DNA of 64,000 nucleotides, from assembly GCA_900095095.1 (NCBI GenBank), contig FMBT01000310.1, forward strand, positions 310,001-374,000, written 5' to 3'. Source of the stretch: Fragilariopsis cylindrus CCMP1102 (taxonomy: Eukaryota; Bacillariophyta; Bacillariophyceae; Bacillariales; Bacillariaceae). The notes under the pieces were generated by a model. That model searched no databases. It was not told where the DNA came from and was given only the letters and a program-made list of their open reading frames with translations. This document shows, one piece after another, positions 45,201-56,729 of the stretch (positions within the stretch are counted from its first letter, which is position 1; the number at the start of each line of letters is the position of its first letter). The translations under genes and the position numbers were made by a program.

Positions 45201-48200
45201 TTTTTCATTAACTCGAACACCCTTTTTCTTCGCTGCCTTGTTTATTGCCATTCGTTCTTTCCATTTCTTCCCTTTCACTGACTTAAGCTTCCCGGGCGAT
45301 TCAATCACGTGATGGTGACTAGTGTCCATAGAGGAGACTGTATCAGTCAATTGGGCCTTAAATTCGACAATTTCTCTTGAAGGTTTTTCTCCTTCTTTAA
45401 TCAAAGCTTTTTTGCGCAAAGCAGTAGAAACAGGATCTGGATCCTCAGACGTTCCAATAGTATCGATACATTTATGATTCTCAGTGGAAAGCAAACCAAC
45501 GCATCGTTTTAGATCAGATATGACCAGTATTTTTGTTGCGTCGATTTCGTCAACATCGTTGTTATCATCGTCAATTTCTTTGTCCCTAATTTCCCCGTCC
45601 ATTCCAGTAACTGACGGGTCGGGACCACCAAGTATTCTTTCAAGCATGATATCGGGATCTGTATCGGTGTCACTGGCATTGACAATTTGTGCACTCTCTG
45701 TTAAAGATGGAGCGACTTTGTTGCAACGTCTGACCCATCACTTACGTCATTATCGATTGTGGAGGAATCCTTCTTTAAGTTCTCTTCCAATGGCAACGTG
45801 ACACAATATTCTGTATTTATATCGACATATTCTTCCTTTTCTTTGATTACCATCGAGTCATTTTTCGGATCTTCTGCTCCTCTAGTATCAGTCTCAACAT
45901 TGTTGTCAGTATCATTTTTGGAATTGTCGCTTATAGTAGAGTTTTGCAAAGATATAGAAAGCAATGCTGAGATCACCTCTTCTGGGTTTTCCACAGCGGC
46001 GTCCGTCTGGGCTGTCTCTGATGAAACTTCTGCAGCTTTGTTGTGTTGAGAATCTATCAAATTAAGTACGTTAACCTTTGTATCAGGTGGTGGTGTTGTG
46101 GTCACGTTGATAGGAACAAATGCACCGTGCTCGTTGTATTGAGAAGCATATCTTTTCGGCGATTCTACTTGAGGGATATGACCATCATATAGTGGAACAA
46201 ATATCCCTTGCTCGTTGTATTGCGAAACGTATACTCCATGATTATTCAAGATTTTCAAAGTGTCCTTTTTGTCATCCTTTTGTTCACTCTCTTTAAGACG
46301 GCTATTGTTTCCGGGAGGCGGACGGAGAGGCACAAATATACTTTTGGTTGATGTACTATCGTCCTCATCTTGCAGTGAATTCACACTCAAAGACATTGAT
46401 TCTTGTAGGTTGCGCACAGATCGATTCAAGTTTGACAGCATCAGAGATTTCCGGGCTTTTTGAAGTGGATCTGGACTGACAGTCGATTCCATCGCCTCTA
46501 TCTCCATCAAATCGGGATCATTTCTGTATCCATCGATCGTCGATATCGTCGACCTGGACGCTAGCGATAATGTTTCTTCTTGACTTGTAACATTTCCTGT
46601 CCTTTTATTTTTGTCTTGTCTTTCTTCTTCCTCTTGGGTGATTTTTCAACTGACAATCTCTCCTCAATATCACTGTGATTATTATTGTCTTCTATTGCAT
46701 GGCCTTTTTTCTTTTTTTTCTTATTCTTCTTTTTCGACTCGGTGGAAACAAAACTTATGTCGTTTACATTGATATCATCATCATCATCATCATCATTTGA
46801 TATCATCAATCCAGTATCATTGTCCTTCCGCAGTGGCCATCGCCGTTTCTGTAAGCACATTGCTTCATCACTAGGAACGGGTCGTATCGACCAATCGTCC
46901 TCATCACCGTCGTAGATATCGATGACCTGTTCCTTAGAATCATTGGTATCATATGATTTGCCATCGTCGTTACCATCGTCGTTATTTTTACCATCGTCTC
47001 CATTCACCGACATGCGTCGAATAATGTTGCTTCCGAAGCCCACTCCGACATTGTATGAAGAATTGCCCATAACTGTAACTGTATTGCTAGTGGTGCTAGT
47101 AGCTGGAGATAATTGTGGTTTAGTTAGCTTCGTCGTCGTTGATGTTGATGTTGATGCTGTTGATCGTGGTCGTCGTCGGCCTCCTCTTCGAGCGGGACTG
47201 CTGCTAACTTGACTTTCACTATTGTAACTGTTAACACTACTTGTACCGGGACTACGACGTGCGGATATATTGATACTACTTGTACCGGGACTGCGACGTG
47301 CGGATATGTTGATACTACCTGTACCGGGACTACGACGTGCGGATATTATTACATCTTCGTCATCCAAATCGTCAGAATTATTATCGTTCGACATCATGTC
47401 CATGTCCACGTCCACGTCCAAGGCCGTAATAGCTGAAGGTCGTATCCGGCTACTATGCTTTTCATCTGCGGCAGCTACCATTCGAAATGGAGATGATTTT
47501 GATTTACTGTCAAGTCTATTTTTTTTATTATGTCTCGTCGTCGTCGGTGTTGTTGTTGCAGACGCCATTTGTGATGATGGATCGATAAAATCTTCTACAG
47601 CCTCCATCATTGACGATCTAGTGGAAGTATTTGTTATTATAATTTGCCCATTTTCTTGGCTGGATGAAAGTCCCACACTTTCTGCGTCGTCACTACTGTC
47701 ACCATAACGAAGAAGTTTCACCTTAGTTTTTTTAGGTCCAGCATTAGTATTAATAATACTACTACTAGCAGTAGTAGTCCTTATGCTGCTGTTTCCTGTT
47801 TCGCTTTCATCACTGGAATAAATATCACCGTCACCGTCTTCCGTGGATCTAGAGGCCATTAATTCATCATCATTTCTCCAATTGTTATCATCGCTATCGT
47901 TACTGTCGAAATCGTCGATACGCTTCGTTTCATGAGGCGATGGTCCAGTCATGGTTGGCTTTTTATTTCTGGGACTTTTCCTTGCAGTGCTGTTTGTGCT
48001 ATTACGAGGCAACGGAGAAGATCTTCGAATTTTGCTCCTGCCTATTGTTTTTGATGAAGTCGTAGATGAGGAAGATATCGAACCATCTGATTTTCTTCTC
48101 CTTGGACTTATTTTTGGTACTTTGTCGTCATCGTCATCATCGTCATCGTCGCTAGCTGAAATCCTCTTTGTTTTTATCGTTGTCATTGTCGATGCTTTCG

Positions 48201-48522
48201 TCGGCGAAGGTGTTGTTGCTGTCAATACAGTTTCAACTTGTTCTCCCTGATCGAAAGATGGGTTGGTTGTCATTGTCGACGTCGTTTCTTGTTCTGTTTT
48301 TTGTTCTTGGCCACCTTCATTTGTCGTTTCCTGTAATGCGAATTGATCGTAAACAGCTTTTCGTTCTTGTAATTGTTGTTTCCAACTTGCCGCGTCGACA
48401 CGCCATGGACGTGTCTTTCTTCCTCCCTTACGTGTCTTTGTTGGTGACGATGATGGACCGTCCTCGTTCGGATTACCACCGCCCAGCACTCCACGAAGAC
48501 GATCAGGAACGTAGCCGCTCAT
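42228..48522 (-). CDS. Giant low-complexity protein with C-terminal ARM repeats
   Basis: One intronless gene of about 2,098 residues. Three long open stretches (48522-46561, 46510-45701 and 45647-42228) join into one frame when a base is added near 46603 and near 45718. The joins read KGNVTSQEETLSLASRS-type and ATKVAPSLTESAQ, with no spare start codon needed. The N-terminus (MSGYVPDRLRGVLGGG) is followed by a WKQQLQERK segment, three ISARRSPGT..IN repeats, two SQYNE.G.FVP repeats, three Lys-rich K.KWK.R segments (near 45260, 44680 and 44320) and acidic motifs such as DEEQSYMDFTI. The C-terminal ~230 residues form armadillo-like helices (CLTLEKLALDPETQVTICE, AACSALATICRQQ, KAFTAITNLCTGSHQRL). 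A scaffold role is likely; partners are unknown. Confidence 0.85.
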
Positions 48523-49809
48523 TTTATTTGAATGGTAATACTACAATTATATATGATTTATGAATTGTGGTAGGACCTAAATTGTTGTAGTTAAGGCATA
48601 TGTACGTAATGAGTGGCACAATAAAGAAAACTAATCCGTAATATGTATGTCCATGAATTGAATTGCCTCGCTAGATCACAAGTAGTATTCTCTCTCCTAG
48701 TACAAGTAGCTGCAATGATGATGTTCAGTGAGAAGAAAAAGAGAAGAATACTGCTCCTGAATAAGAAGATACATGAATAATTTTGAAAAAAAGTGCGTAA
48801 TATCGAAATGTAGTCGTTGTGATCTGTTGGCAGCATGTGCGCCAAGCAGAGGCGTTGACGTCGTTGTTAATAGCATCATACCGCGAGCGGTCTTGCTCGC
48901 GCTAGCCAGGAAGTAAATTTTATGAAACCTTCAATTGACAGGATGGTAAGATTCTTAATTTATTGCTTGTTCGGTTTATGATTCTACTGTGTACAGTATG
49001 CTGGAAAAAATATACTGTATTACTGTAGATGATGGTAGATAGAACAATATAATTACTATGTTTGAAGATGACTACTCTATTTATACTAAAATACCTAAAG
49101 TTTCTCAAATATGATTTTAGTTTAGTAAAGGCAGGTTCCTTCCTGCTATGCCAAATCTGCTGCCTTGACATTACATTACATGTTGCACCCTTTTCTCATG
49201 CTAGCTTTCCTTGCCATTCTATTCATTATCAAGGATGGGGTGAATTCTCATTTCCATCTCTACTAAAGTAAGCTAGAATGCTGATTGTATGTCAGCATCA
49301 GATAATAGCATAGAGCAAGGTCAAAATGATTATTGGTTGGAGTTTAAGAAGTAGATGGGCTGAGACAGATCAAACTGCTAAAATTAGATAGGCAGGCAAG
49401 TAGTACAATATTGCTGTATATGTTACATATTATTACCAAAACTGTTTGATGATATGAGAGAAGAGGAGGTGTATAAGAGTGTCCACCCAGCAATATGGAG
49501 CACTGTTGAGAACCCATCTTACACTTGCTTGGTGTCTGTACTGCAGCGCAATTAAGATCAATTTCTTTGCGATGACTAGACTTTGCTGGGCAGATACTGA
49601 TGTGTCACAAGTGTGCAATTGTAGATCCAATACGCAAACAAGGAAGGTCATAACGAGTACATTTTATTCGTGCTGTTTTAATATCTATCTTCTGCATTGC
49701 TGAGCATCCAATGGATAGCAGTAGTTTTCTAGTTTTCGTTTGATTTTTTTTTTAAATTATAATGATTATCTATTGTACATACATGACAATAATTTACAGC
49801 TATTTGCTT
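48523..49809. other. Intergenic region
   Basis: Between two minus-strand genes, holding the ARM gene promoter. It has a GC-rich perfect hairpin, CGCGAGC and GCTCGCG around a 6-base loop (48882-48901), and a smaller TGCTGA/TCAGCA hairpin near 49279-49297. Small open frames here have no support. Confidence 0.5.
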
Positions 49810-51705
49810 TTAGTCCATAAGGGAACAATCCATAGTAATTACTGTCACTTCGTCATCAGCCATCGAATTATAGTTGGCATAGACGACAGGGAAATTGCTT
49901 TCCATTTGGTCCTGAAGCGACGTAAACGCTGCTTGTTTGGTCCCAAAGACTTCACTGCAGAAGGGATGATGGAATATATGCAGGTTCCTGGAAACTTCTT
50001 CTTTCCCTTCGGGAGCAACATAATTGATATCGTCCACTACGTAAGAAACTTGAACGGTATCATTATCATTATCGAAAATACTGAAATCCATCATACTCTG
50101 GTCGTCACCCCCGTTGGTAGCCTTCATTAGGCTTTGAAAGCTCTCTTCTGATTGAGAAACTACCATTTTCTCATCGAACACGCTTTCGGTCGTCGGGCTA
50201 CGGTATATTCCATATAACTTTGTTCGTCATCGTCGTAGACACTTCTTCGACGTAAGAGGTATAAGAAGATCTTCCCTTTTGATTCGTTTAATCGGTATTG
50301 TTCTCGACCTTCATCGTCCCCAATAATGTATTCAGTCCACGCTGACTGATCATCATCTTGTAAAGACGGGTAATTGTTTCTGTTAAAAGAGACTCGAATG
50401 TATAACGCTTTCCTAAGGTCGTTTCTACGGAATCCTGTTGGAAGATCTTTCGGTGACATTACAAATTTATGTGTTTCTTCGTCGTCATTGTAACTCTCTT
50501 CTCCATTCGAAACCTCTTGTTTGAGAGGTTCGTTGTTCTTTTCCTCGGTAGGGTTTTCCTTTGCATCCTTTCTAGCTTCGACTTCTTCTTTTCCGAATGG
50601 CAGTTTTCTACCACTTCCATTGCCTCTTCTTCCTTCTCCTCCTCCTTATTAGAAGTATTTCCCATAATATCACCCCATTGAGTTTCGACAATTTTGTGAT
50701 CACCAGTGTAGATGGAAGATACCTTTTTATCAATCTCGTTCATAAGAGATGCGTACGTAGCAACCAAATCCTTAGGATGATTTGCTTCCAATCGGTTCAC
50801 AATAGATGCCAGCATTCTCTCCTTCGTGTTTACAATGACAACATCGTCGTCTTCATTTCCGTATTCGTTGATGACGTTCACAGAGCAGATACATTTCCTC
50901 GAAGAACGATGAAACTCCAGCTGCTCTTTAGCTAATAGGCGTAGTCGCTGTATTCTATCTTTCTCCGCCTTCCTTTTTCTTCTTCTGGGAGTTTACCAGC
51001 TCCAATCTCAAATGCGGCCTGGATTCTTGCTAATTGCTGGATCTCTTCTAATCTTTCGAGTTCTTTACTACGCGGCGAATTAGGAGTTTGTTCATCTTCG
51101 TTTTCTTCTTCGACTATTGATTGCATCAATGGTAGGGATGATAGGTTATTGGTAGTGGTTTCCTTTTTGAGTGCTTTTGGCGTGTCTTTGTCTTCTTTTT
51201 GAAACGCTAACATCCATTACTTCGTTGTCATTTTGGTAGATTCCGATTTCTCTACAAGATTTCTTGGCGCATCTTGCTTTTGCATAGGCGATTCTTTTTT
51301 TTTTGTGGATGCGGCTTCTTGATCGTCCTTTTTTTCGTCTTCTTCCATGTTTCGGATAACTCTCAAGGCACCACCAGAGAACCTGTAATACTTACTAGCA
51401 TTATCTTCGAACAATATCGTTTTGTTCATAACACAGTTTTCAACGTTTTGGAATAGATTTAATTTTTTGGCCAGAAACCTACCAAGTTGAACTGCCTCAT
51501 CTCGATTTTTTGCGAGTCCAGAAACGACCATAGAATCTACCATTTCTTTACCAACGAATACGCTTCGGTAAGTTCTGAAGCGATATTTTCTATCTTTGAC
51601 AACGGCCATTCTGTAAAACAGACATGCCTTGCTTTCTATGTCCATAACTTTTGGTGATACGGCTAACTTTGTTACGACGTATGCACGTTTCTGTCCTTTC
51701 TTCAT
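49810..51705 (-). CDS. DEP-domain protein with acidic tyrosine motifs
   Basis: A gene of about 632 residues. The N-terminal DEP domain (about 15-125) reads KACLFYRMAVVKDRKYRF, SVFVGKEMVDSMV, RDEAVQLGRFLAKKLNLFQNV and NKTILFEDNASKYYRF. DEP domains bind membranes or G-protein-coupled receptors, pointing to signalling. A Lys/Glu coiled coil (RLRLLAKEQLEFHRSSRK) and an acidic tail follow, with motifs DDDQSAWTEYII, DDDEQSYMEYTV and GDDQSMMDFSI. The frame breaks near 50975, 50593 and 50200, each cured by one base, and there is one in-frame TAA at 51217-51219 with the same frame continuing. The stop could be real, giving a 162-residue DEP protein, or an error. The same kind of motif occurs in the ARM protein next door. 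Confidence 0.78.
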
Positions 51706-52188
51706 ACTATTATTGTTTTTACTAGGGATATTGCCGTAGATTTCGTTCGTTGTGTGTGTGTGAGTTGTTGCTTGAGTGCTTTGCTTTTATTTATGTCCTC
51801 AATATTTTCTATGATTGCTTTGCTTATTTTATGTTCTGAATATTGTTTATGAGTGAGGTGATTAGAACCGGTGTGAGAACAATCGAACATTTGAACAATT
51901 AATTTCTTAAATTATAAAGTGTGTCTCGTATCTTGCTCAAGCTAGCAGTCGTGGTGACAAAATCTGAATCTTGCTCGGCCTTTTGTTAAACAAGTCATGT
52001 ACGACCCCACGCGGCGTTTTCTGTGCAATATTTGATTTTTGTCGCGCCATGCTGGATAGAGTTAGAGTCAGAGTCGAGTGAGTCGATATTTTGTTTTCTC
52101 AGCAATATTCAAATTGAGAGTCAAACGCACGATTCTGTCTTTTACGAAGATCCAGCAACTAATATACTATAGCAACACAATTAGTTTG
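51706..52188. promoter_or_regulatory. Shared divergent promoter region
   Basis: The 483 bp between the DEP gene start (minus) and the Nudix gene start (plus). A short GTGTGTGTG-type run lies near 51751-51760. No named element is recognised. Confidence 0.35.
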
Positions 52189-53661
52189 ATGCGTAGTATA
52201 ATGAGAATAATAAAAGTCCTTCTGTTGGTTATAACATTCAACTATGATAATGTAAGATCCTTTCAGCTGCAGCGACAGCGTCTGGCGACAATTAAAAATA
52301 GGTATCATATCACAGCAGCAGAAAACGACGATGGTAGCGAAATGACAAAACTAGACGCGACAACAAATAATAGTATCGAAGCAGCAGTGGTAGCTCATCA
52401 TCATCAGCCATGGTATTCCCATCCTGAAATAGGACGCGATCGTACCAATGTTCAATATCGATATAATAGCCTATCGGATATATTAAATCGTTATCAGGAG
52501 GAACAGCAACAAAATCATAATAATGATGATAATGACGACGTTGACATAAGCAACGGTTCTAAATTTTTATTGATCTCATCCGAGGGAATGTGGCATCAAA
52601 CTTCTTCATTGTCTTCAGGTCAAAGCGTAACGACGGCATCGCCTTTGTACCTTACTGCAACCCAGTTGGTGGATGTACTTTCTCGGACGAACACAGCAAT
52701 AGTGTCTAGTAGTAGTAGTGTTGATAACGATGGTGACAATCGGATTTCAAAAATGAAGGAGGAACCTCTCGTCGCATATGTCGGGAAATATCAAGATATA
52801 GATTACTGGGTCGTTTACCTAAAGGATGGTGGTGGTAATAAGGATGGTGAAGGTATTGCGGAATCACAATTCCTATTGAAGTCTACCCTTTCTACTACTA
52901 CGATGATTTCTTCTGGAGGGAAATTAGTATCACAATGCAAACCTCTTCGAGAATTCGGTGATTCTTTAGAATCCTCCCACGATGCTGGTATACTAGCCAC
53001 AGCTAACGGATTAGTAGAATTTCACAAATCGCATGGATATTGTAGTCGTTGTGGTGGTTCTACTAAAGCTTCCAAGGCCGGAGGAAGTCGAACGTGCACA
53101 AGTGAAAGTTGTCGTAGATCTGTCTACCCCCGAATTGATTCAGCAACAATAATGTTAGTAACAAGTCCTTGTGAAAATTATGCACTTTTGGGTAGAAAAA
53201 AATCATGGCCTGCAGGAAGGTATTCTACGCTGGCAGGATTTACTGAAGTGGGAGAAACATTAGAAGAATGTTGTCGTCGTGAAACCTTTGAGGAAAGTGG
53301 TGTTGTAGTCGATCCAGCGTCTGTGCGATTTGATGCTAGTCAACCGTGGCCCTTCCCTCGCTCTCTAATGGTAGGGTTTCGAGCCAGGGCAATGTCAACC
53401 GTGATATCAACAACAGATGTAGTTGGAGAATCGAAGCTGTCATCACCATCCCAACCCTTGTTGCCAGATATTATTGTTGACACCAATGAAATGGAAGATA
53501 TCCGTTGGTTCGCCAAGGAATTTGTGAAGGAACGATTATCATTGACTGGTTCTACGGCATTGACATACCAACCGAACGATGCTGAGGCAGAATTCAGTAT
53601 TCCAGGCAAGGCGAGTATAGCTCGATATTTGATAACAAAATGGACGGATGAAAATATTTAA
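52189..53661 (+). CDS. Nudix hydrolase, NADH pyrophosphatase (NudC/NUDT12)-like
   Basis: An intact 490-residue protein. It removes the nicotinamide-containing half of NAD(H), or a NAD cap from RNA in some members. The N-terminus is a signal-like segment (MRIIKVLLLVITFNYDNVRSF), with RSF as a possible plastid step. A zinc ribbon follows (YCSRCGG ... CTSESCRRSVYPR), then the Nudix box GFTEVGETLEECCRRETFEE with SGV (about residues 347-370). The NudC hallmark SQPWPFPRSLM lies after it. The start at 52189 is preferred to an upstream GTG; 52201 is also possible. Peroxisomal signals are not visible at the C-terminus (ENI). Confidence 0.93.
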   Translation: MRSIMRIIKVLLLVITFNYDNVRSFQLQRQRLATIKNRYHITAAENDDGSEMTKLDATTNNSIEAAVVAHHHQPWYSHPEIGRDRTNVQYRYNSLSDILNRYQEEQQQNHNNDDNDDVDISNGSKFLLISSEGMWHQTSSLSSGQSVTTASPLYLTATQLVDVLSRTNTAIVSSSSSVDNDGDNRISKMKEEPLVAYVGKYQDIDYWVVYLKDGGGNKDGEGIAESQFLLKSTLSTTTMISSGGKLVSQCKPLREFGDSLESSHDAGILATANGLVEFHKSHGYCSRCGGSTKASKAGGSRTCTSESCRRSVYPRIDSATIMLVTSPCENYALLGRKKSWPAGRYSTLAGFTEVGETLEECCRRETFEESGVVVDPASVRFDASQPWPFPRSLMVGFRARAMSTVISTTDVVGESKLSSPSQPLLPDIIVDTNEMEDIRWFAKEFVKERLSLTGSTALTYQPNDAEAEFSIPGKASIARYLITKWTDENI

Positions 53662-54079
53662 CTTCTACTACATGTATGTCGTCAGTTTTGCAATTATTTC
53701 ATATTTGAAATATAATTATCTTTGTTTTAGTTGAATTTTATCCGTCTGTGAATGCTGAATACGCCCAAATGAATTATATAAGCAAGTAGATTAATTTGAT
53801 GATCTACTGAATACTTACTACAAATTCCGTCTTCGCGAGTATAGTAGATAGAGGAAATGTCTACCTTTTCTTTGCCTGATTCGATTCATTCTTGTAATTC
53901 GTTGGAGATATTCACTATTGAACCATCTGATAGAACTAATATATTGTGTTTGTGCAACGACAGAATGACGAAGAATATGGGTATCGGAGTGATGGATGGG
54001 AGGCATCACTCCCACGTTCCTATAGATAGGATGTCTTCGTTCCGTCCACCATTTTCTGCATCAAAAAACCAAAAGAACA
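53662..54079. other. Convergent spacer
   Basis: Between the Nudix gene and the DUF1294 gene. Open frames on both strands here have ordinary composition and no motif, and are not called. Confidence 0.45.
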
Positions 54080-54382
54080 TCACGCCTTTATCGTCCAGTA
54101 TATGATCAGCCAAAGCGGATTGAATAAGGTAAGCAAAGTAGCAAGTCTCCGAAAATTTGATTTACGTGTCTTGTGGCGTAGTCCTTCCATTGCTAGCCAA
54201 GCACCAATTGGACCAAAAGCAAACAACATGAGTAGAAGAAATTTTTCGGACACACGAAGAAAATAACGTCGTCGTTCTCTACGTTCAGTCCAAACGGATA
54301 GAAACTTGTCCCAGCCGTAAACTATGGCAACGATGATGTTCCAACAGAAGATGATCTTCCAACAAGTATAACCGAAGACCAT
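54080..54382 (-). CDS. DUF1294 membrane protein
   Basis: An intact 100-residue protein with three hydrophobic helices. It matches DUF1294: YGWDKFLS near the start, RVSEKFLLLMLFAFGPIGAW in the middle (family: RVPE..LL.LA..GG..GA) and the hallmark GLRHKTRKSNF. The function of the family is unknown; in many eukaryotes and bacteria it is attached to a cold-shock domain, but none is visible here. The frame extends upstream of the ATG without another ATG, so a longer spliced form is possible. Confidence 0.88.
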   Translation of the reverse strand: MVFGYTCWKIIFCWNIIVAIVYGWDKFLSVWTERRERRRYFLRVSEKFLLLMLFAFGPIGAWLAMEGLRHKTRKSNFRRLATLLTLFNPLWLIIYWTIKA

Positions 54383-54868
54383 TTGGGCTTTACTTCTATG
54401 TTTTTGTATTTCTATCCAGTACAGTAGTCTACGTTACAGCTACTCGTGAATTTGAAAAATTTAAAATCATTTAAAACAACTTCAATTATGAGCGACTCAC
54501 GCGGGACTCAACATAATTGTCCAGAAAGCACTTTGATATCATACCTGATACTGTACCATAGATATTCAGATTTCTTCACTATTGTCTTCTCAGGTGACGG
54601 AATTCGCACATCTAACTTAGTTTATCTAGTTAGATCCTAACTAGCTAGAGCGATGTTTCTAAAGCATAAGCGCAAAATTGTATTGTATTGTATTGCATTG
54701 TAGTGTATTTTACTACTAAAAGTACAAAGAAAAAAAGTATATATAATGAACAGTATGGTTACAGTAAAGTTACAGTATGGTATTGCAACTTTCGTGGAAA
54801 GAAGTCTTGGTAACGACGTCCGTGTTTGGTGTGTATGTAGTCCGTAATTCATATGCTATATGGAAATT
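54383..54868. other. Intergenic region
   Basis: Upstream of the DUF1294 gene. It contains a TATTGTATTGTATTGCATTG pentamer-like run near 54679-54703. No gene seen. Confidence 0.5.
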
Positions 54869-56729
54869 CTACTGCTGACATACGGTTTGCCATAATTGAT
54901 ATGATTCGTCTTTGAGTAATGTATGACGCACTTGTCCTACTTGATACGCATTGCCAATACATTGCTTTGCATTAATGTCAAGTTTCATTTGCTCCTTAAT
55001 ACCAGGATGGTCTAAAGCCAATAATCGAAGTGCCTTACAGGCTAAATACCCATTCGCGAGTTTCGATTCGGCGTTTACAATACATCCCAGTAGCATGTGG
55101 TAAAGATCCTTTCCATCGGCAACATCAGAGGCCGTATCTAAAAGCTGCTTCGTCAAACTTTCCCCAACGCTCAAAATATTACCACCACGGATCGAATTTG
55201 AAAAACATGCTACCACCTCAAGAGACTGGACAAGAATTTGAAGGGCTAAATGAAAGAGTTCGTTCATATACTCAGTATAATAATCAGGAAGACCAACGGA
55301 GTTTGCATTAATCTCGTTATCAACCTCGGGAAAGTACGGATGCATTTCTAGGTCGTCGGTGCCGTTGTTATTGCTGCTACTACCTTTATTGTTGTTGCCT
55401 TCCATAAACATGGCACGATCACCTGGCAACTCTCTAGTGAGCAGCACGCTCAATAAGATTGATTGAATTGCTTGCGCCTGAGTATTCAATTCCGAAGATG
55501 TCGTCGTTGCTGCTGCTGCTGTCGTGGTCGATGGTGAAACCTTTCCTTGTAAAACGATGAGAGAACCAGCTATGGCCTGAGAGGACAATGTACGTTTCAG
55601 ATCTGTCATCGCTAGAAGGTACTCTAGAGCATGTCGACGCAAATCTAAACGATGAGATTGTTCCAACCAGCCGTATACGTCTCTCACGGTACTTTCGGTC
55701 ATTTGTTCCGGTGTTTGGTCCAAGAAGGGATGACGTTGATCTTGATCATTCCTGTTGTTTTGTGTGGCGGATGCGCTTTCCATTTCAGCTCTTTCGATCA
55801 ATCGTTCCATTGCTACTACAGCGTCTGCGGTAACAGAGGTATCCGTATCCATATCCTTATTTTCGTTATCATCATTATCATCATCATCGTCGTCATCGTC
55901 CTCCTCTTCATGAAGACCTTTCGCGGCATCCACCAAACGTTGAATGCATTTATTGGCGGCATAATGATTTCCCTTGTGACGTTGAACACTCATCGACACA
56001 GTTCCATCGTCGTCACTATTGGTCGTGTTCTCTCTAAAAAATACAAGATAGAGCTCCACATTTTCATGACAGGTTTGAAGCTTCGCCGAAAGTGGTTCGT
56101 GGATCAGAGATGCTTGAACACTCGACTTACGCATCTCCCTAGAAATTCGTTCCAACACACGTGGAAGATCTTGAAATGGGAAATTTTCCCATTGTAGCAT
56201 ATCACGTGGGAAATAGAATGGTACAGGTTCAATTTGAATTTTAGATATATCCCAACCAAAACATGGTTGAGATTCTGTATTTAATACGAGCTGTACGTCC
56301 ACTCGTGGTGGTTGTTCGTGTACTTGAAGTTGTGGAACAACAGGTTGTTGTTTCTTCGAGGTATCTTGCGATAGTTGTACATGATGTACTAATCCTTCCT
56401 TCTGTTGTTCTGGAGCATGGCGAAAAACTAACTGAGGTTCCGGGCTTTGCATTGTCATTGCCCTATTGCAGAATTGTTCGGAAGAAATCAGGAGAGTTAG
56501 ATATCTTACAGAAAAAAATTACAGTAAAGTTACACGCATCTTCCATGAAATATAATACTTACCGGAACAGCGGCGCTCCTTCGCTACTAGGTGAGGGTGT
56601 TGATACATTTTCAGATTGAGGCAATCTACTAGGATTACGACTCCTATTGTTCGGAGCTCCCCGCCGAACGGGTTTTATTTTACGGTTGTTATCATCTTCA
56701 TTTTGTTGTTGATTTTGCTTCGGGTACAT
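54869..56729 (-). CDS. Unrecognised helical protein, two exons
   Basis: A 586-residue protein in exons 56729-56563 and 56462-54869, joined across a 100-nt GT-AG intron at ...APLF|R|AMTMQSPEP. The first exon encodes a basic, disordered head (MYPKQNQQQNEDDNN, KPVRRGAPNNRSR). The body has PVPFYFPRDMLQWENFPFQD, then LPRVLERISREMRKSSVQASLI, an acidic run, and many amphipathic helices (ALEYLLAMTDLKRTLSSQAI, MNELFHLALQILVQSLEV, ACKALRLLALDHPGIKEQM). These might form an ARM/HEAT-like fold. I do not recognise the family. The reading frame is intact. Confidence 0.8.

Noticed and set aside
1266-51705. Programmed frameshifting as an explanation for the many frame breaks
   Set aside because: No common slippery heptamer or downstream structure was seen, and breaks fall at unrelated sites even within the conserved ATAD3. 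A one-base consensus loss explains all of them.
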